DNA of 64,000 bases from Shewanella sp. GD04112 (GTDB lineage Bacteria; Pseudomonadota; Gammaproteobacteria; Enterobacterales; Shewanellaceae): the NCBI RefSeq assembly GCF_029835735.1, contig NZ_JAOEAL010000001.1:2852001-2916000 (forward strand). The letters run 5' to 3'. Both the position numbers and the translations under genes were made by a program. Shown one piece after another: positions 1-8,369 of this stretch. Below the pieces are notes generated by a model. It ran no database searches. It saw nothing but the letters and a program-made list of their open reading frames with translations, and had not been told where the DNA came from. The first letter of the stretch is position 1; each line of letters begins with the position of its first letter.

Positions 1-1
1 C

Positions 2-232
2 CCGATTGAGTTAACCGTTACCGAGTTTTGGATGGTGCACGCCCTTGCCAAGCACCCGGGGCACGTCCGTAGTCGCCATGAGCTGATGCAAGAGGCGAAG
101 ATTTTTGTCGATGACAGCACTATTACTTCCCATGTGAAGCGCATCCGTAAGAAGTTTATGGCCGCCGCGCCCGAATTTGATTGTATTGATACCGTTTATG
201 GCATGGGCTATCGCTGGGACAGCCTAGCCTAA
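2..232 (+). CDS. pdsR: Response regulator, C-terminal DNA-binding part (5' truncated by window edge)
   Basis: The reading frame is open from the first bases of the window, so the gene starts upstream. What remains is the OmpR/PhoB-type winged helix: LTVTEFWMVHALAKHPG, then the recognition helix around DDSTITSHVKRIRKKF and the wing ending in YGMGYRW. It is followed after 32 bp by a sensor kinase, so the two form a two-component system. The kinase looks like the one dedicated to the proteobacterial sortase system, hence the name PdsR. The receiver domain is outside the window and cannot be checked. Confidence 0.85.
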   Translation, partial: PIELTVTEFWMVHALAKHPGHVRSRHELMQEAKIFVDDSTITSHVKRIRKKFMAAAPEFDCIDTVYGMGYRWDSLA

Positions 233-264
233 ACCATGCCAAGTAGCAGATTAGCCAGCATTCT

Positions 265-2424
265 ATGACACGTTTTCCCTTCGGCCTTCGCACTAAAGTT
301 ATTGGCCTCAGCCTGTTTTTACTCTGCCTACCTTGGCTGGGGTACCAATATGTGTGGGAGATGGAAAAATACCTGCGCCACGGTCAGGAGCGCACCTTAG
401 AGGGCACCACCCAAGCCTTAGCGACCGCCTTGCACGAGCGGCCCAAGCTGTTCGACGGTCAGGCGAGCTTTTTAAAGCAGGTTGAAAAGAGTCGCGATCT
501 CTATGCTTACCCCTTAGCGGGCGCGATTCTGCTCGATGGCAAACTCAATGAATGGCAGGAATATCAGCACAGATTTATCCAGTACGGCGAGGCGAATCTC
601 ATCATGCGCGCCGATCCCAGCACGCCGCTCACCTTGAGTTTTACCCATATGGTGGGTCAGTACGATGGTTATCTGTATGCCTTTTTTCAGGTGGTCGATC
701 CCAATGTGGTGTTTCGCGGCAAGAATGCCTTAAGCGTTGATAGAAACGATCACCTGTCGATTGCGACCCTTGCCCCCGACAATAAATTTAAACGCTATAT
801 CGTTGCCACGACCCAGCCCGGCTGGATCAGTGCCTTCGAGCTGCCCGCCAACCCTAAGCAAACCGTGCCAGTGACACCCGAAGTCCGGATTCAAGGACAA
901 TGGGCCACCACGGATGTGGGTTACAATATCGAGCTGCGTATCCCCTTAGATATGGTGGGCAGCAAACTGGGATTTGCGATTTCCGATGTCAACGACAGCA
1001 AATACCGCGATGTGACCGCGGTTGTCGGCACCTCCGCCTTAGATACCGTAGATAAACTCGGTACAGTCCTAGTGCCATCACCCGAAATTGAGAATATTAT
1101 CAAAGGGATGAGCCACTACAGCTCACGAATTTGGGTGGTCGATAAACACGGCCGTGTGCTCGCGAAGTCTGGCGATATCCGTGACAGCAACAGTGTGTGG
1201 ACGCGCACCCTCGATGATGAAAACAGCAACTCGATGTGGCAGCGTTTTCAGCGCGACTACCTGCACCCGCTCTACTATAAAATCCTCACCAAACCACCGA
1301 AGGATTTTATCGATTCCCTGCAAGACTCAACCGAACTCGACGGCAGCCATATTCAAAAGGCGCTCGCGGGACAACAAAGCTCGACCTGGCGACTTACGCC
1401 GGACAATAAAGCAGTGGTGCTTGCGGCCGCGAGCCCCATTTGGATTGATAACAATGTGATGGGCGCCGTGGTGGCCGAAGAAACCACCCACGGTATTCGC
1501 ACCCTGCGTAACCGTGCGCTGGAAAAACTGTTTAACGTGATCTTGACCATTATGAGCATGGGCACCTTAGCATTGTTTTTCTTCGCCTCGAGTATTTCCA
1601 ATCGTATCCGCAAACTGCGCGATGAGGCCGAGAATGCCATCGACAGCCAAGGCCGCGTGCGTAACCATTTAAAACCCTCTAAGGCGCGGGACGAGATTGG
1701 CGACTTATCCCGCAGTTTTGCCAGCATTGTTGGCCGTTTGGGCCAATACACCCATTATTTAGAGAATATGTCGTCGCGCCTGTCCCATGAGTTACGTACG
1801 CCGGTGGCCGTGGTGCGCTCCTCTTTAGAGCATTTAAATCTGCAAACCTTAGATAAAGACACGCAAAAGTACGTCGACCGTGCCCAAGAAGGGGTGAGCC
1901 GATTAAGCATGATTTTAAACAACATGAGTGAGGCAACGCGCCTTGAGCAGAGCCTTACTCAGGCCGATGTGGCTAAGTTCCCGCTATCCCAAGTGGTGAG
2001 CGGTTGTATGCAGGGCTATCAAATGACCTACCCTGAGCAGCAATTTAGCGTCAAAGTGCCCGAGCAACCTTTGATGATGCAGGGCGTGCCCGAATACATC
2101 GCCCAATTGATGGACAAGCTTATCGCCAACGCCATCGAGTTTTGTCATCAAGGCAGTGCGATCGAAGTCACCCTCACCCAAGTTGGCAAACAAGCCACTT
2201 TGCTTATCAGCAACTTAGGACCACAGTTGCCAGTGGATATGTCGGAGCAGATCTTCGACTCCATGGTTTCGGTGCGGATCAATCAAGCCCAAGACAAACC
2301 TCACCTAGGCTTAGGTTTGTATATTGCGCGGCTCGTGACTGAGTTCCATCAGGGTAAAATTTTGGCTCGCAACCGCAGCGAAAACGATGGGGTCGATATT
2401 CTGGTCACCCTACCGCTGAGCTAA
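265..2424 (+). CDS. pdsS: Sensor histidine kinase, proteobacterial dedicated sortase system type
   Basis: Membrane histidine kinase of 719 residues. A first membrane segment (about 9-28) precedes a very large periplasmic region (about 30-420). It contains an ILLDGKLNEWQEY segment resembling carbohydrate-binding/DOMON-like (CBM9-like) domains. A second membrane helix (about 424-446) leads to a HAMP-like linker, a HisKA box with the phospho-acceptor H508 in SHELRTP, and an ATPase domain with NAIEF and GLGLYIA. It lies directly behind the response regulator. Family knowledge: this architecture belongs to PdsS, which accompanies a class GN sortase, its target protein and PdsO in marine proteobacteria; those partners would lie upstream of the window. 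Assignment as a kinase is certain, as PdsS likely. Confidence 0.85.
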   Translation: MTRFPFGLRTKVIGLSLFLLCLPWLGYQYVWEMEKYLRHGQERTLEGTTQALATALHERPKLFDGQASFLKQVEKSRDLYAYPLAGAILLDGKLNEWQEYQHRFIQYGEANLIMRADPSTPLTLSFTHMVGQYDGYLYAFFQVVDPNVVFRGKNALSVDRNDHLSIATLAPDNKFKRYIVATTQPGWISAFELPANPKQTVPVTPEVRIQGQWATTDVGYNIELRIPLDMVGSKLGFAISDVNDSKYRDVTAVVGTSALDTVDKLGTVLVPSPEIENIIKGMSHYSSRIWVVDKHGRVLAKSGDIRDSNSVWTRTLDDENSNSMWQRFQRDYLHPLYYKILTKPPKDFIDSLQDSTELDGSHIQKALAGQQSSTWRLTPDNKAVVLAAASPIWIDNNVMGAVVAEETTHGIRTLRNRALEKLFNVILTIMSMGTLALFFFASSISNRIRKLRDEAENAIDSQGRVRNHLKPSKARDEIGDLSRSFASIVGRLGQYTHYLENMSSRLSHELRTPVAVVRSSLEHLNLQTLDKDTQKYVDRAQEGVSRLSMILNNMSEATRLEQSLTQADVAKFPLSQVVSGCMQGYQMTYPEQQFSVKVPEQPLMMQGVPEYIAQLMDKLIANAIEFCHQGSAIEVTLTQVGKQATLLISNLGPQLPVDMSEQIFDSMVSVRINQAQDKPHLGLGLYIARLVTEFHQGKILARNRSENDGVDILVTLPLS

Positions 2425-2548
2425 TCCACGCTCTGCAACTTGAGGCAAACTCATCTGTTTGCCTCCTGCCATTTTCACGGGCAGATGCTAAGATGACGGC
2501 CATCACAATGGATAACAACATAAAAACTGACTCGCCAAGGTAAGCCCT

Positions 2549-3748
2549 ATGACAGATAAACATCAGCTAGCCACCCAAATCGTCAGCGTCGGTCGAGATA
2601 AAAAATGGACCAAGGGTGTGATTAACCCACCCGTATTTCGCGCATCGACTATCGTCTTCGACACAATGGAAGATATGCGTCACGCCGCCAAAAACAAAAC
2701 CAATGGCGAAATGTTTTATGGCCGCCGTGGCACCCCGACCCATTTTGCGTTTCAGGCGGCGATCAGTGAGCTCGAAGGTGGCGCAGGTACGGCGCTGTAT
2801 CCCTCGGGTGCGGCGGCGATTAGCGCGGCTTTGTTATCGTTTTTACAGGCGGGCGATCACCTGCTGATGGTCGACAGTGTGTACGAGCCAACCCGCGATC
2901 TCTGTAGCCATATTCTGGCGGGCTTTAATATTGAGACCACCTATTACGATCCCCTGATTGGTGAAGGTATTCGCGAGCTTATCCGCCCCAATACTAAGGT
3001 GCTGTTTTTAGAGTCTCCCGGCTCCATCACCATGGAAGTGCAGGATGTCCCGACCCTGTGCCGTATCGCCCATGAACATGGATTAGTGACCATTCTCGAC
3101 AACACTTGGGCCTCGCCAATCAATAGCAAGCCCTTCGAGATGGGCGTCGATGTGTCGATTCAAGCCGCGACCAAATATATCGTCGGTCACTCTGATGTGA
3201 TGATTGGCACCGCGACTGCCAACGAAAAGCACTGGCCGCAGCTGCGTGAGCGCAGTTATTTATTGGGGCAAACGACTTCCCCCGACGATGTCTATCTCGC
3301 CACGCGCGGATTACGCACCCTAGGCGTGCGCATGGCGCAGCATGAGAAAAATGCCCTTAAAGTGGCTAACTGGTTGAAAACTCGCCCCGAGGTTGACCAT
3401 TTACGTCACCCCGCCTTTGATACCTGCCCAGGACATGAGTTCTTTAAACGCGACTTTAGTGCCGCCAATGGCCTGTTCTCCTTTGTGTTAAAGCAAGGGG
3501 ACCAGGAGGCGGTGACCGCGCTCGTTGAAAATATGCAGCATTTTAAAATGGGGTTTTCTTGGGGCGGTTATGAGAGTCTGATCCTAGGGATTTTCGGGAT
3601 TGAAAAAATCCGCAGCGCCACTCAGTGGGATGCAAGCAAGCCGTTGATCCGTGTGCATATTGGCCTCGAAGATCCCGATGATTTAATTGCCGATCTCAGC
3701 GCAGGCTTCGATCGCTTTAATGCCGTACTCGCCGCCAAGGCCAAATAA
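2549..3748 (+). CDS. metC: Cystathionine beta-lyase
   Basis: PLP enzyme of the Cys/Met metabolism family (399 residues) that splits cystathionine to homocysteine, pyruvate and ammonia in methionine synthesis. Visible features are the YGRRGTPT substrate/PLP loop near residue 57, YPSGAAAISAALL, LDNTWASP, and the PLP lysine K209 in QAATKYIVGHSD. The FSWGGYESL segment near residue 332 is typical of MetC rather than MetB or MetZ. Length matches the family. The ATG follows an AAGGTAAGCCCT ribosome-binding region. It appears monocistronic and ends at a strong hairpin. Confidence 0.93.
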   Translation: MTDKHQLATQIVSVGRDKKWTKGVINPPVFRASTIVFDTMEDMRHAAKNKTNGEMFYGRRGTPTHFAFQAAISELEGGAGTALYPSGAAAISAALLSFLQAGDHLLMVDSVYEPTRDLCSHILAGFNIETTYYDPLIGEGIRELIRPNTKVLFLESPGSITMEVQDVPTLCRIAHEHGLVTILDNTWASPINSKPFEMGVDVSIQAATKYIVGHSDVMIGTATANEKHWPQLRERSYLLGQTTSPDDVYLATRGLRTLGVRMAQHEKNALKVANWLKTRPEVDHLRHPAFDTCPGHEFFKRDFSAANGLFSFVLKQGDQEAVTALVENMQHFKMGFSWGGYESLILGIFGIEKIRSATQWDASKPLIRVHIGLEDPDDLIADLSAGFDRFNAVLAAKAK

Positions 3749-3775
3749 AGCTTACACAAATTATGTGAAAACAAC

Positions 3776-3799
3776 GAAGGCGGGAGCTTACCCGCCTTC
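3776..3799 (+). terminator. Terminator after metC
   Basis: Nine-base-pair perfect stem GAAGGCGGG / CCCGCCTTC with a six-base loop, followed by ATTTTG. A second CCCGCCTTCGTT copy at about 3807-3818 could pair with the left arm instead, so an alternative longer hairpin is possible. Confidence 0.8.
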
Positions 3800-3860
3800 A
3801 TTTTGCCCCGCCTTCGTTTTGTTCTACGTTCGTCGTTAGTAAACCTTCAATTCACCTTTA

Positions 3861-4379
3861 CTATTTGGGCTGCGCCACACTTATTGCGGGGTCAATCCAC
3901 GCCTGAGAACCGTATAGAGGCACGGTCGATAAGGCATGTTTGTGGCTGCCATTGGTCTCTTTGGTCGAATAGGATAAATACAGCAGGGTTTGATTAGGCG
4001 CATCGTAAATTCGGCGCACTTTTAAGCTCTTAAATAAGATACTTAAGGATTCGGTAAAGACCACTTCACCGTGTTTGCTCTTATCGATGTTAGCAATATC
4101 GGCGGCGGAAATCGGCCCCGTTTGACGACAACTAATGCCCATATCCGAAGGATCGGCAAAATCGAGGTTCGCTTCAATACGGCTAATATGGCAAGTGACC
4201 CCAGGGATTTTTGGGTCCTGCTTGGCATCGATAATCACATCTTTAGTGGTAAATAACCCAAGGCTCACTTTACCTACGTCATCGCCGCAGCCTGTGAGTA
4301 GCGTCCCCGCCAGCGTCACGGCCAGCAAAGACATTAAAGCCTTATTGACTCTTTTCATCTGTTTATCCTTATTCATCAT
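3861..4379 (-). CDS. creA: CreA family protein, predicted lipoprotein
   Basis: Protein of 172 residues matching the CreA family (periplasmic protein of unknown function named from E. coli creABCD; no creBCD genes are nearby). The signal peptide ends in the lipobox LLTGC, predicting lipidation. The mature part shows the family segments VGKVSLGLFTTKDVIIDA, DPKIPGVTCHISRIEANL and DPSDMGISCRQTGPI, with two cysteines likely to form a disulfide. It sits 6 bp downstream of the Hsp70-like gene on the same strand, so the two are probably co-transcribed. An internal start at the second or third Met would shorten it slightly. Confidence 0.88.
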   Translation of the reverse strand: MMNKDKQMKRVNKALMSLLAVTLAGTLLTGCGDDVGKVSLGLFTTKDVIIDAKQDPKIPGVTCHISRIEANLDFADPSDMGISCRQTGPISAADIANIDKSKHGEVVFTESLSILFKSLKVRRIYDAPNQTLLYLSYSTKETNGSHKHALSTVPLYGSQAWIDPAISVAQPK

Positions 4380-4385
4380 CCTTCC

Positions 4386-5840
4386 CTATTGAGCAAAACA
4401 CTTTTGTGCCCAGCGCGTTAATCCCGCCGTCACCGAACCAAAGTGGTCCCCGACGACCACTGGGGTTTCGGGATAAAGGCTAGTGATTTTAGCGTAAATC
4501 GCGGGGCTGCGCGCGGTGCCGCCCGTCACATAAATCACATCGGGTTTGCACTCTAGACTATCGGCATCCACGGACAGCTCCTCTGGCGCTAAACCATTAC
4601 CCGCAAGACTCTTTGCCGCCTGAGTCAGCGCTTGGTGCATCAACGCCTCAACCTTGGTGAGCGAAGGCTCAATCGCCGTTTCAAACCCCGTGCGGCTCAC
4701 TTCTGCCTGAAGTGATGCTTCAATAAAGTCCAGCGCACTCTCAGTCGTTTGCACCTCCGACAAGGCAATTTTGGCGCGCTCAGCGAGTCGTACAATTTGG
4801 TAGCTTAACTGTTGTTGCTGCACTTTGAGCAATCTTTTTAGCAGCTGCGGCTGCTCGGCCTCTTTAATGAGTTCATCAATCAACTTGCGAGTGCTTAGGG
4901 TGGCAAACTCACGCTGAGCGCTAATATCGTTGACGGCGACCGCATTCCAAAAGGGATTGCTCGGCATAGGCTTACCGTTACTCATTAGCGAGCCTAAACC
5001 AAAGTGCGGCATAAAGGCATTCATCGCCAGCGCAATATCCAAATCATTCCCGCCAATCCGCTGGCCGCTGTGGCCGAGGCAATCGGCACTGCGATCGAAA
5101 CTCCCCTGATGCTTTGGCCCCATTTTGACCACGGAGCAGTCGGTCGTACCGCCACCCACGTCGACCACCAGCACGGTTTGGTCGGCACTGAGGCTGGCTT
5201 CATAGTCCATCCCAGCTGCCAGTGGTTCGAACAGAAATGCCACATCGACAAACCCTGCCCGTTTCGCGGCTAAGGTTAAAATGGCCTCGGCTTGGCGGTT
5301 GCTCTCTTCCCCACCAATGCCTTGAAAGTTCACAGGGCGACCAATCACCGCATGGGTAATGCTTGTCTCTCCCTCTGATGTGACGTCCTTTTCAGCGAGT
5401 ACGGCTTCGGCGCGCACTTTAATATGCTGCATCATTAAGGTGACTATGTCTTCAAACAGGGCGACTTGTTCGGGTCTCAGGCCCGTTGCCCCTAAGAAGG
5501 ATTTTGGCGAACGGACATAAAAACCTTCTTCCGGCATTTCAAGATAAGCTGCCACGGCCTGCTCACCCACAAACACCGCTTGGGTTTCAGCATCGAGATC
5601 TAATTCATGGCGCACCATACGGGCGCGGCTCAATTGCGCGGCGCGCTTCTTGGCATAATCCGCTTTCAACGCCTGCGGCAAGCCACGGTAAACGGCCTCG
5701 GCAATAAGCTCTCTATCCATTGCATACACAGTGGAAGGTAAATAAGCTGAATCGCTCGATAAGGGTAACAGTGAAACTTCATCTCCCTGCATGATCCCAA
5801 CGGCACAGTTGGCACTGCCATAATCAAATCCGACAAACAT
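4386..5840 (-). CDS. yegD: Hsp70 family protein, YegD type
   Basis: DnaK-related ATPase of 484 residues containing the actin-like nucleotide-binding fold but no DnaK C-terminal substrate domain. Motifs: phosphate-1 loop FVGFDYGSANCAVGI at the N terminus, VVDVGGGTTDCSVVKMG (phosphate 2) near residue 230, and VYVTGGTARSP-like ITYVTGGTARSPAI near residue 440. I chose the ATG at 5840, preceded by AGGGGT, over an upstream TTG nine codons earlier. E. coli YegD has the same size and layout; its role is unknown. Probably co-transcribed with the following creA gene. Confidence 0.88.
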   Translation of the reverse strand: MFVGFDYGSANCAVGIMQGDEVSLLPLSSDSAYLPSTVYAMDRELIAEAVYRGLPQALKADYAKKRAAQLSRARMVRHELDLDAETQAVFVGEQAVAAYLEMPEEGFYVRSPKSFLGATGLRPEQVALFEDIVTLMMQHIKVRAEAVLAEKDVTSEGETSITHAVIGRPVNFQGIGGEESNRQAEAILTLAAKRAGFVDVAFLFEPLAAGMDYEASLSADQTVLVVDVGGGTTDCSVVKMGPKHQGSFDRSADCLGHSGQRIGGNDLDIALAMNAFMPHFGLGSLMSNGKPMPSNPFWNAVAVNDISAQREFATLSTRKLIDELIKEAEQPQLLKRLLKVQQQQLSYQIVRLAERAKIALSEVQTTESALDFIEASLQAEVSRTGFETAIEPSLTKVEALMHQALTQAAKSLAGNGLAPEELSVDADSLECKPDVIYVTGGTARSPAIYAKITSLYPETPVVVGDHFGSVTAGLTRWAQKCFAQ

Positions 5841-5974
5841 CCGCTTACCCCTACAGTCAAACCACAATCAAAAAGCCGAGCAAGGTAACACAGTTTGCCC
5901 CAATCCCAAAGGAAGCCCCGCACAGTTCCCCTGCTTTACCTTGTAAATTTGCGGCTAAATGCAAGTTCATTTTA

Positions 5975-6012
5975 AAGTCACATTTCTGTCACACTTGTCA
6001 TCAATCTGACAT
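5975..6012 (+). promoter_or_regulatory. Candidate PhoB binding repeats upstream of ppk
   Basis: Four GTCA-type cores lie in tandem: AAAGTCAC, TCTGTCAC, CTTGTCAT and ATCTGACAT, with the GT(C/A) positions at 5977, 5988, 5997 and 6008 (spacings 11, 9, 11). This resembles the CTGTCAT direct repeats of a Pho box. The downstream genes make and degrade polyphosphate, a classic phosphate-starvation function. The irregular spacing in the middle keeps this tentative. Confidence 0.5.
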
Positions 6013-6099
6013 ATTCAGCTCGTATCTTTGAGCGCATATCACTTTCGCCTGAAGGGGAAATGGTCTGTAAATCCCTTCATTTTTCAGTAGCAAATCTGA

Positions 6100-6128
6100 T
6101 TGCACTCCGATGGATGAATGCTATTGTA
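6100..6128 (+). promoter_or_regulatory. Candidate sigma-70 promoter of ppk
   Basis: TTGCAC at 6100-6105 as a -35 element and TATTGT at 6122-6127 as a -10 element, 16 bases apart, about 35 bases before the ppk start codon. The candidate Pho repeats lie about 90-120 bases upstream of the -35, which is further than usual for PhoB activation. Confidence 0.4.
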
Positions 6129-6164
6129 TATTGCGCCATGACGCTTGCTTAAAGGAGCTGTGCA

Positions 6165-8327
6165 GTGTCCCCGAATACCGATAAACTGTCGATCGATAAA
6201 GAAATCTCTTGGTTGTCATTCAACGAGCGGGTGCTGCAGGAGGCCTGTGATCCCAATGTGCCTATCGTGGAGCGGGTGCGCTTTTTAGGCATATTCTCCA
6301 ATAATATGGATGAGTTCTTCCGAGTGCGGGTGGCCGCGGTCAGACGCTCAATTCTGCTCTCCGCGCTGCAGGAAGGTCGCAGCAATAGCCGCCACCTAAT
6401 GGCCAAAATTCAGACCAAAGTGATGGCATTGCAGGAACGTTTCGACAGCATTTACGTCGAGCTGATGCGTGAGTTAGTCCGCCGCAATATTTTATTAATC
6501 AACGAGAAACAATTAAGCGAGTTCCACAGTAACTGGCTTAAAAAACATTTTCGCGATCACTTTAAACGCCATATCGCGCCGCTTATCGTCAACAACAATC
6601 GCGACCTAGTGAAGCATATCAACGACGACGCCACCTATCTGTGCGTGTGTTTATTCACTAAATCCCGCAGACAATATGCCCTCGTGGAAGTGCCCACTAA
6701 AAATGTGCCGCGTTTCATCGAGTTACCCGCCGAAAAATCGAAGGCGAAAAAATACTTGATCCTGCTGGATAACATTATTCGCCACTGTGTGGACGACCTC
6801 TTTGGTCCCTTCTTCGAGTACGAAGCCATTGAAGTCTATTCGATGAAGCTGACCCGCGACGCCGAGTTCGATATTACCGACGAACTTGAACAAACCCAGC
6901 TCGAGAAAATGACTAAGGGTTTGAAAAAACGCCTGACCGCCGAACCAGTGCGTTTGGTGTACGACAAAGAAATGCCCGAGCACATGCTCGAAATGCTAAA
7001 AGAAAATTTAAACATCAGCTCGACAGAGTGTTTGATCCCGGGCGGGCGTTACCATAGCTTTAAGGACTTTATCGGTTTCCCTAACCCTAGCCGTGATTAC
7101 CTCGAAAATGAAAAATTGCCCGCGCTTAATAGCTCGGGCTTTGGCCGCAGCGCCAACAGTTTCGATGCGATCAAGATGGGCGATATTATGGTTAACTACC
7201 CGTACCATAAGTTCTCCCACTTTACCGAAATGGTGCGTCAGGCCGCCTACGATCCTGCGGTGCGTTTTATTCGGATCAACCTTTACCGTGTTGCGAAAAA
7301 ATCCCATGTGATGCAATCGCTTATCGATGCGGTGAAAAATGGTAAACAAGTCACCGCCGTGATTGAACTGCGGGCACGCTTTGACGAGCAATCCAATATT
7401 GAGTGGACACGGGTGCTCGCCGAGGCGGGGGTGAAGGTTCACCATGGGATCACCAGCTTAAAAGTACACTCTAAGTTGTGTTTGATTGGCCGCGAAGAGC
7501 AAGGCGAGATGAAACTCTATTGCCACGTGGGGTCAGGCAACTTCAACGAAGGCACGGCGCGGGTCTATACCGACTTATCGCTGTTTACTGCCAATCAGGA
7601 AATCGCCCGCGAAGTGGAGCAAGTGTTCGACTTGATTGAACATCCTTACCGCCGCGATAACTTCCAGCATTTGATTGTGTCGCCCTATGATGCGAGACAA
7701 AAACTCACCCATTTGATTGATAACGAAATCGTCAACGCCCAGAGCCATATTAAGGCGGCGATCACCTTAAAATTGAATAACCTGCTCGATGAATCCTTAG
7801 TCCAAAAACTTTACGAGGCCTCGGCTGCGGGGGTCAAAATCAAACTGTTGATCCGCGGTATGTGCTCGCTTATTCCACAAATTCCTGGGATCAGCGACAA
7901 CATCGAGATCTACAGTATTGTCGACCGATTTTTAGAACATTCGCGGGTAATGCTATTCCACGCCGGTGGTGAAAATAAATTATTTATCAGCTCCGCCGAT
8001 TGGATGAGCCGCAACATAGATAACCGCGTCGAAGTGAGTGTGCCTATTTATGATCCGCGTCTAAAACAAATGGTGATGGATATTTTATCGTTACAGTTCA
8101 ATGACAACACTAAGGCGCGCATCATCAATAAGGAACAGAGCAATCCTTATCGTAACCGCGGTAATAAACGTAAAGTGCGTTCTCAAATTGCCATTTATCA
8201 ATATCTGATTAATTATGAGAAGCGGTTGCAGCAAGAATTTAGTGCCCAGCGCGAAGCCGCAAAGCTTGAAGCGGAGCACGCGGCGGAACTTGCCCACAAC
8301 CCCGAATTACAGGCCAAAGCCAGCTAA
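6165..8327 (+). CDS. ppk: Polyphosphate kinase 1
   Basis: Makes long-chain inorganic polyphosphate from ATP (720 residues, usual length about 690-720). The N-terminal domain begins DKEISWLSFNERVLQEA and NNMDEFFRVR. The two catalytic histidines can be placed as H435 (VHSKLCLIG) and H454 (YCHVGSGNFNEG), the same numbers as in E. coli PPK1. The start is GTG with AAGGAG eight bases upstream. Forms a two-gene unit with ppx 42 bp downstream; synthesis and breakdown of polyphosphate are thus co-expressed. Confidence 0.96.
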   Translation: MSPNTDKLSIDKEISWLSFNERVLQEACDPNVPIVERVRFLGIFSNNMDEFFRVRVAAVRRSILLSALQEGRSNSRHLMAKIQTKVMALQERFDSIYVELMRELVRRNILLINEKQLSEFHSNWLKKHFRDHFKRHIAPLIVNNNRDLVKHINDDATYLCVCLFTKSRRQYALVEVPTKNVPRFIELPAEKSKAKKYLILLDNIIRHCVDDLFGPFFEYEAIEVYSMKLTRDAEFDITDELEQTQLEKMTKGLKKRLTAEPVRLVYDKEMPEHMLEMLKENLNISSTECLIPGGRYHSFKDFIGFPNPSRDYLENEKLPALNSSGFGRSANSFDAIKMGDIMVNYPYHKFSHFTEMVRQAAYDPAVRFIRINLYRVAKKSHVMQSLIDAVKNGKQVTAVIELRARFDEQSNIEWTRVLAEAGVKVHHGITSLKVHSKLCLIGREEQGEMKLYCHVGSGNFNEGTARVYTDLSLFTANQEIAREVEQVFDLIEHPYRRDNFQHLIVSPYDARQKLTHLIDNEIVNAQSHIKAAITLKLNNLLDESLVQKLYEASAAGVKIKLLIRGMCSLIPQIPGISDNIEIYSIVDRFLEHSRVMLFHAGGENKLFISSADWMSRNIDNRVEVSVPIYDPRLKQMVMDILSLQFNDNTKARIINKEQSNPYRNRGNKRKVRSQIAIYQYLINYEKRLQQEFSAQREAAKLEAEHAAELAHNPELQAKAS

Positions 8328-8369
8328 TGCTGGCTTTATCATCGTCTCGATTGCCTAAGGATAATCCGA

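Larger units (their letters stand above)
5841..6164. other. Intergenic region between yegD and ppk (divergent promoters)
   Basis: No gene. It holds the start region of yegD on the minus strand, the Pho-box-like repeats at 5975-6012 and the ppk promoter near 6100-6128. No other structure seen. Confidence 0.7.

Noticed and set aside
1353..1751. Long antisense frame of 132 codons inside the histidine kinase gene
   Set aside because: Mirror of a strongly coding frame; no ribosome-binding site, domain or conservation visible.
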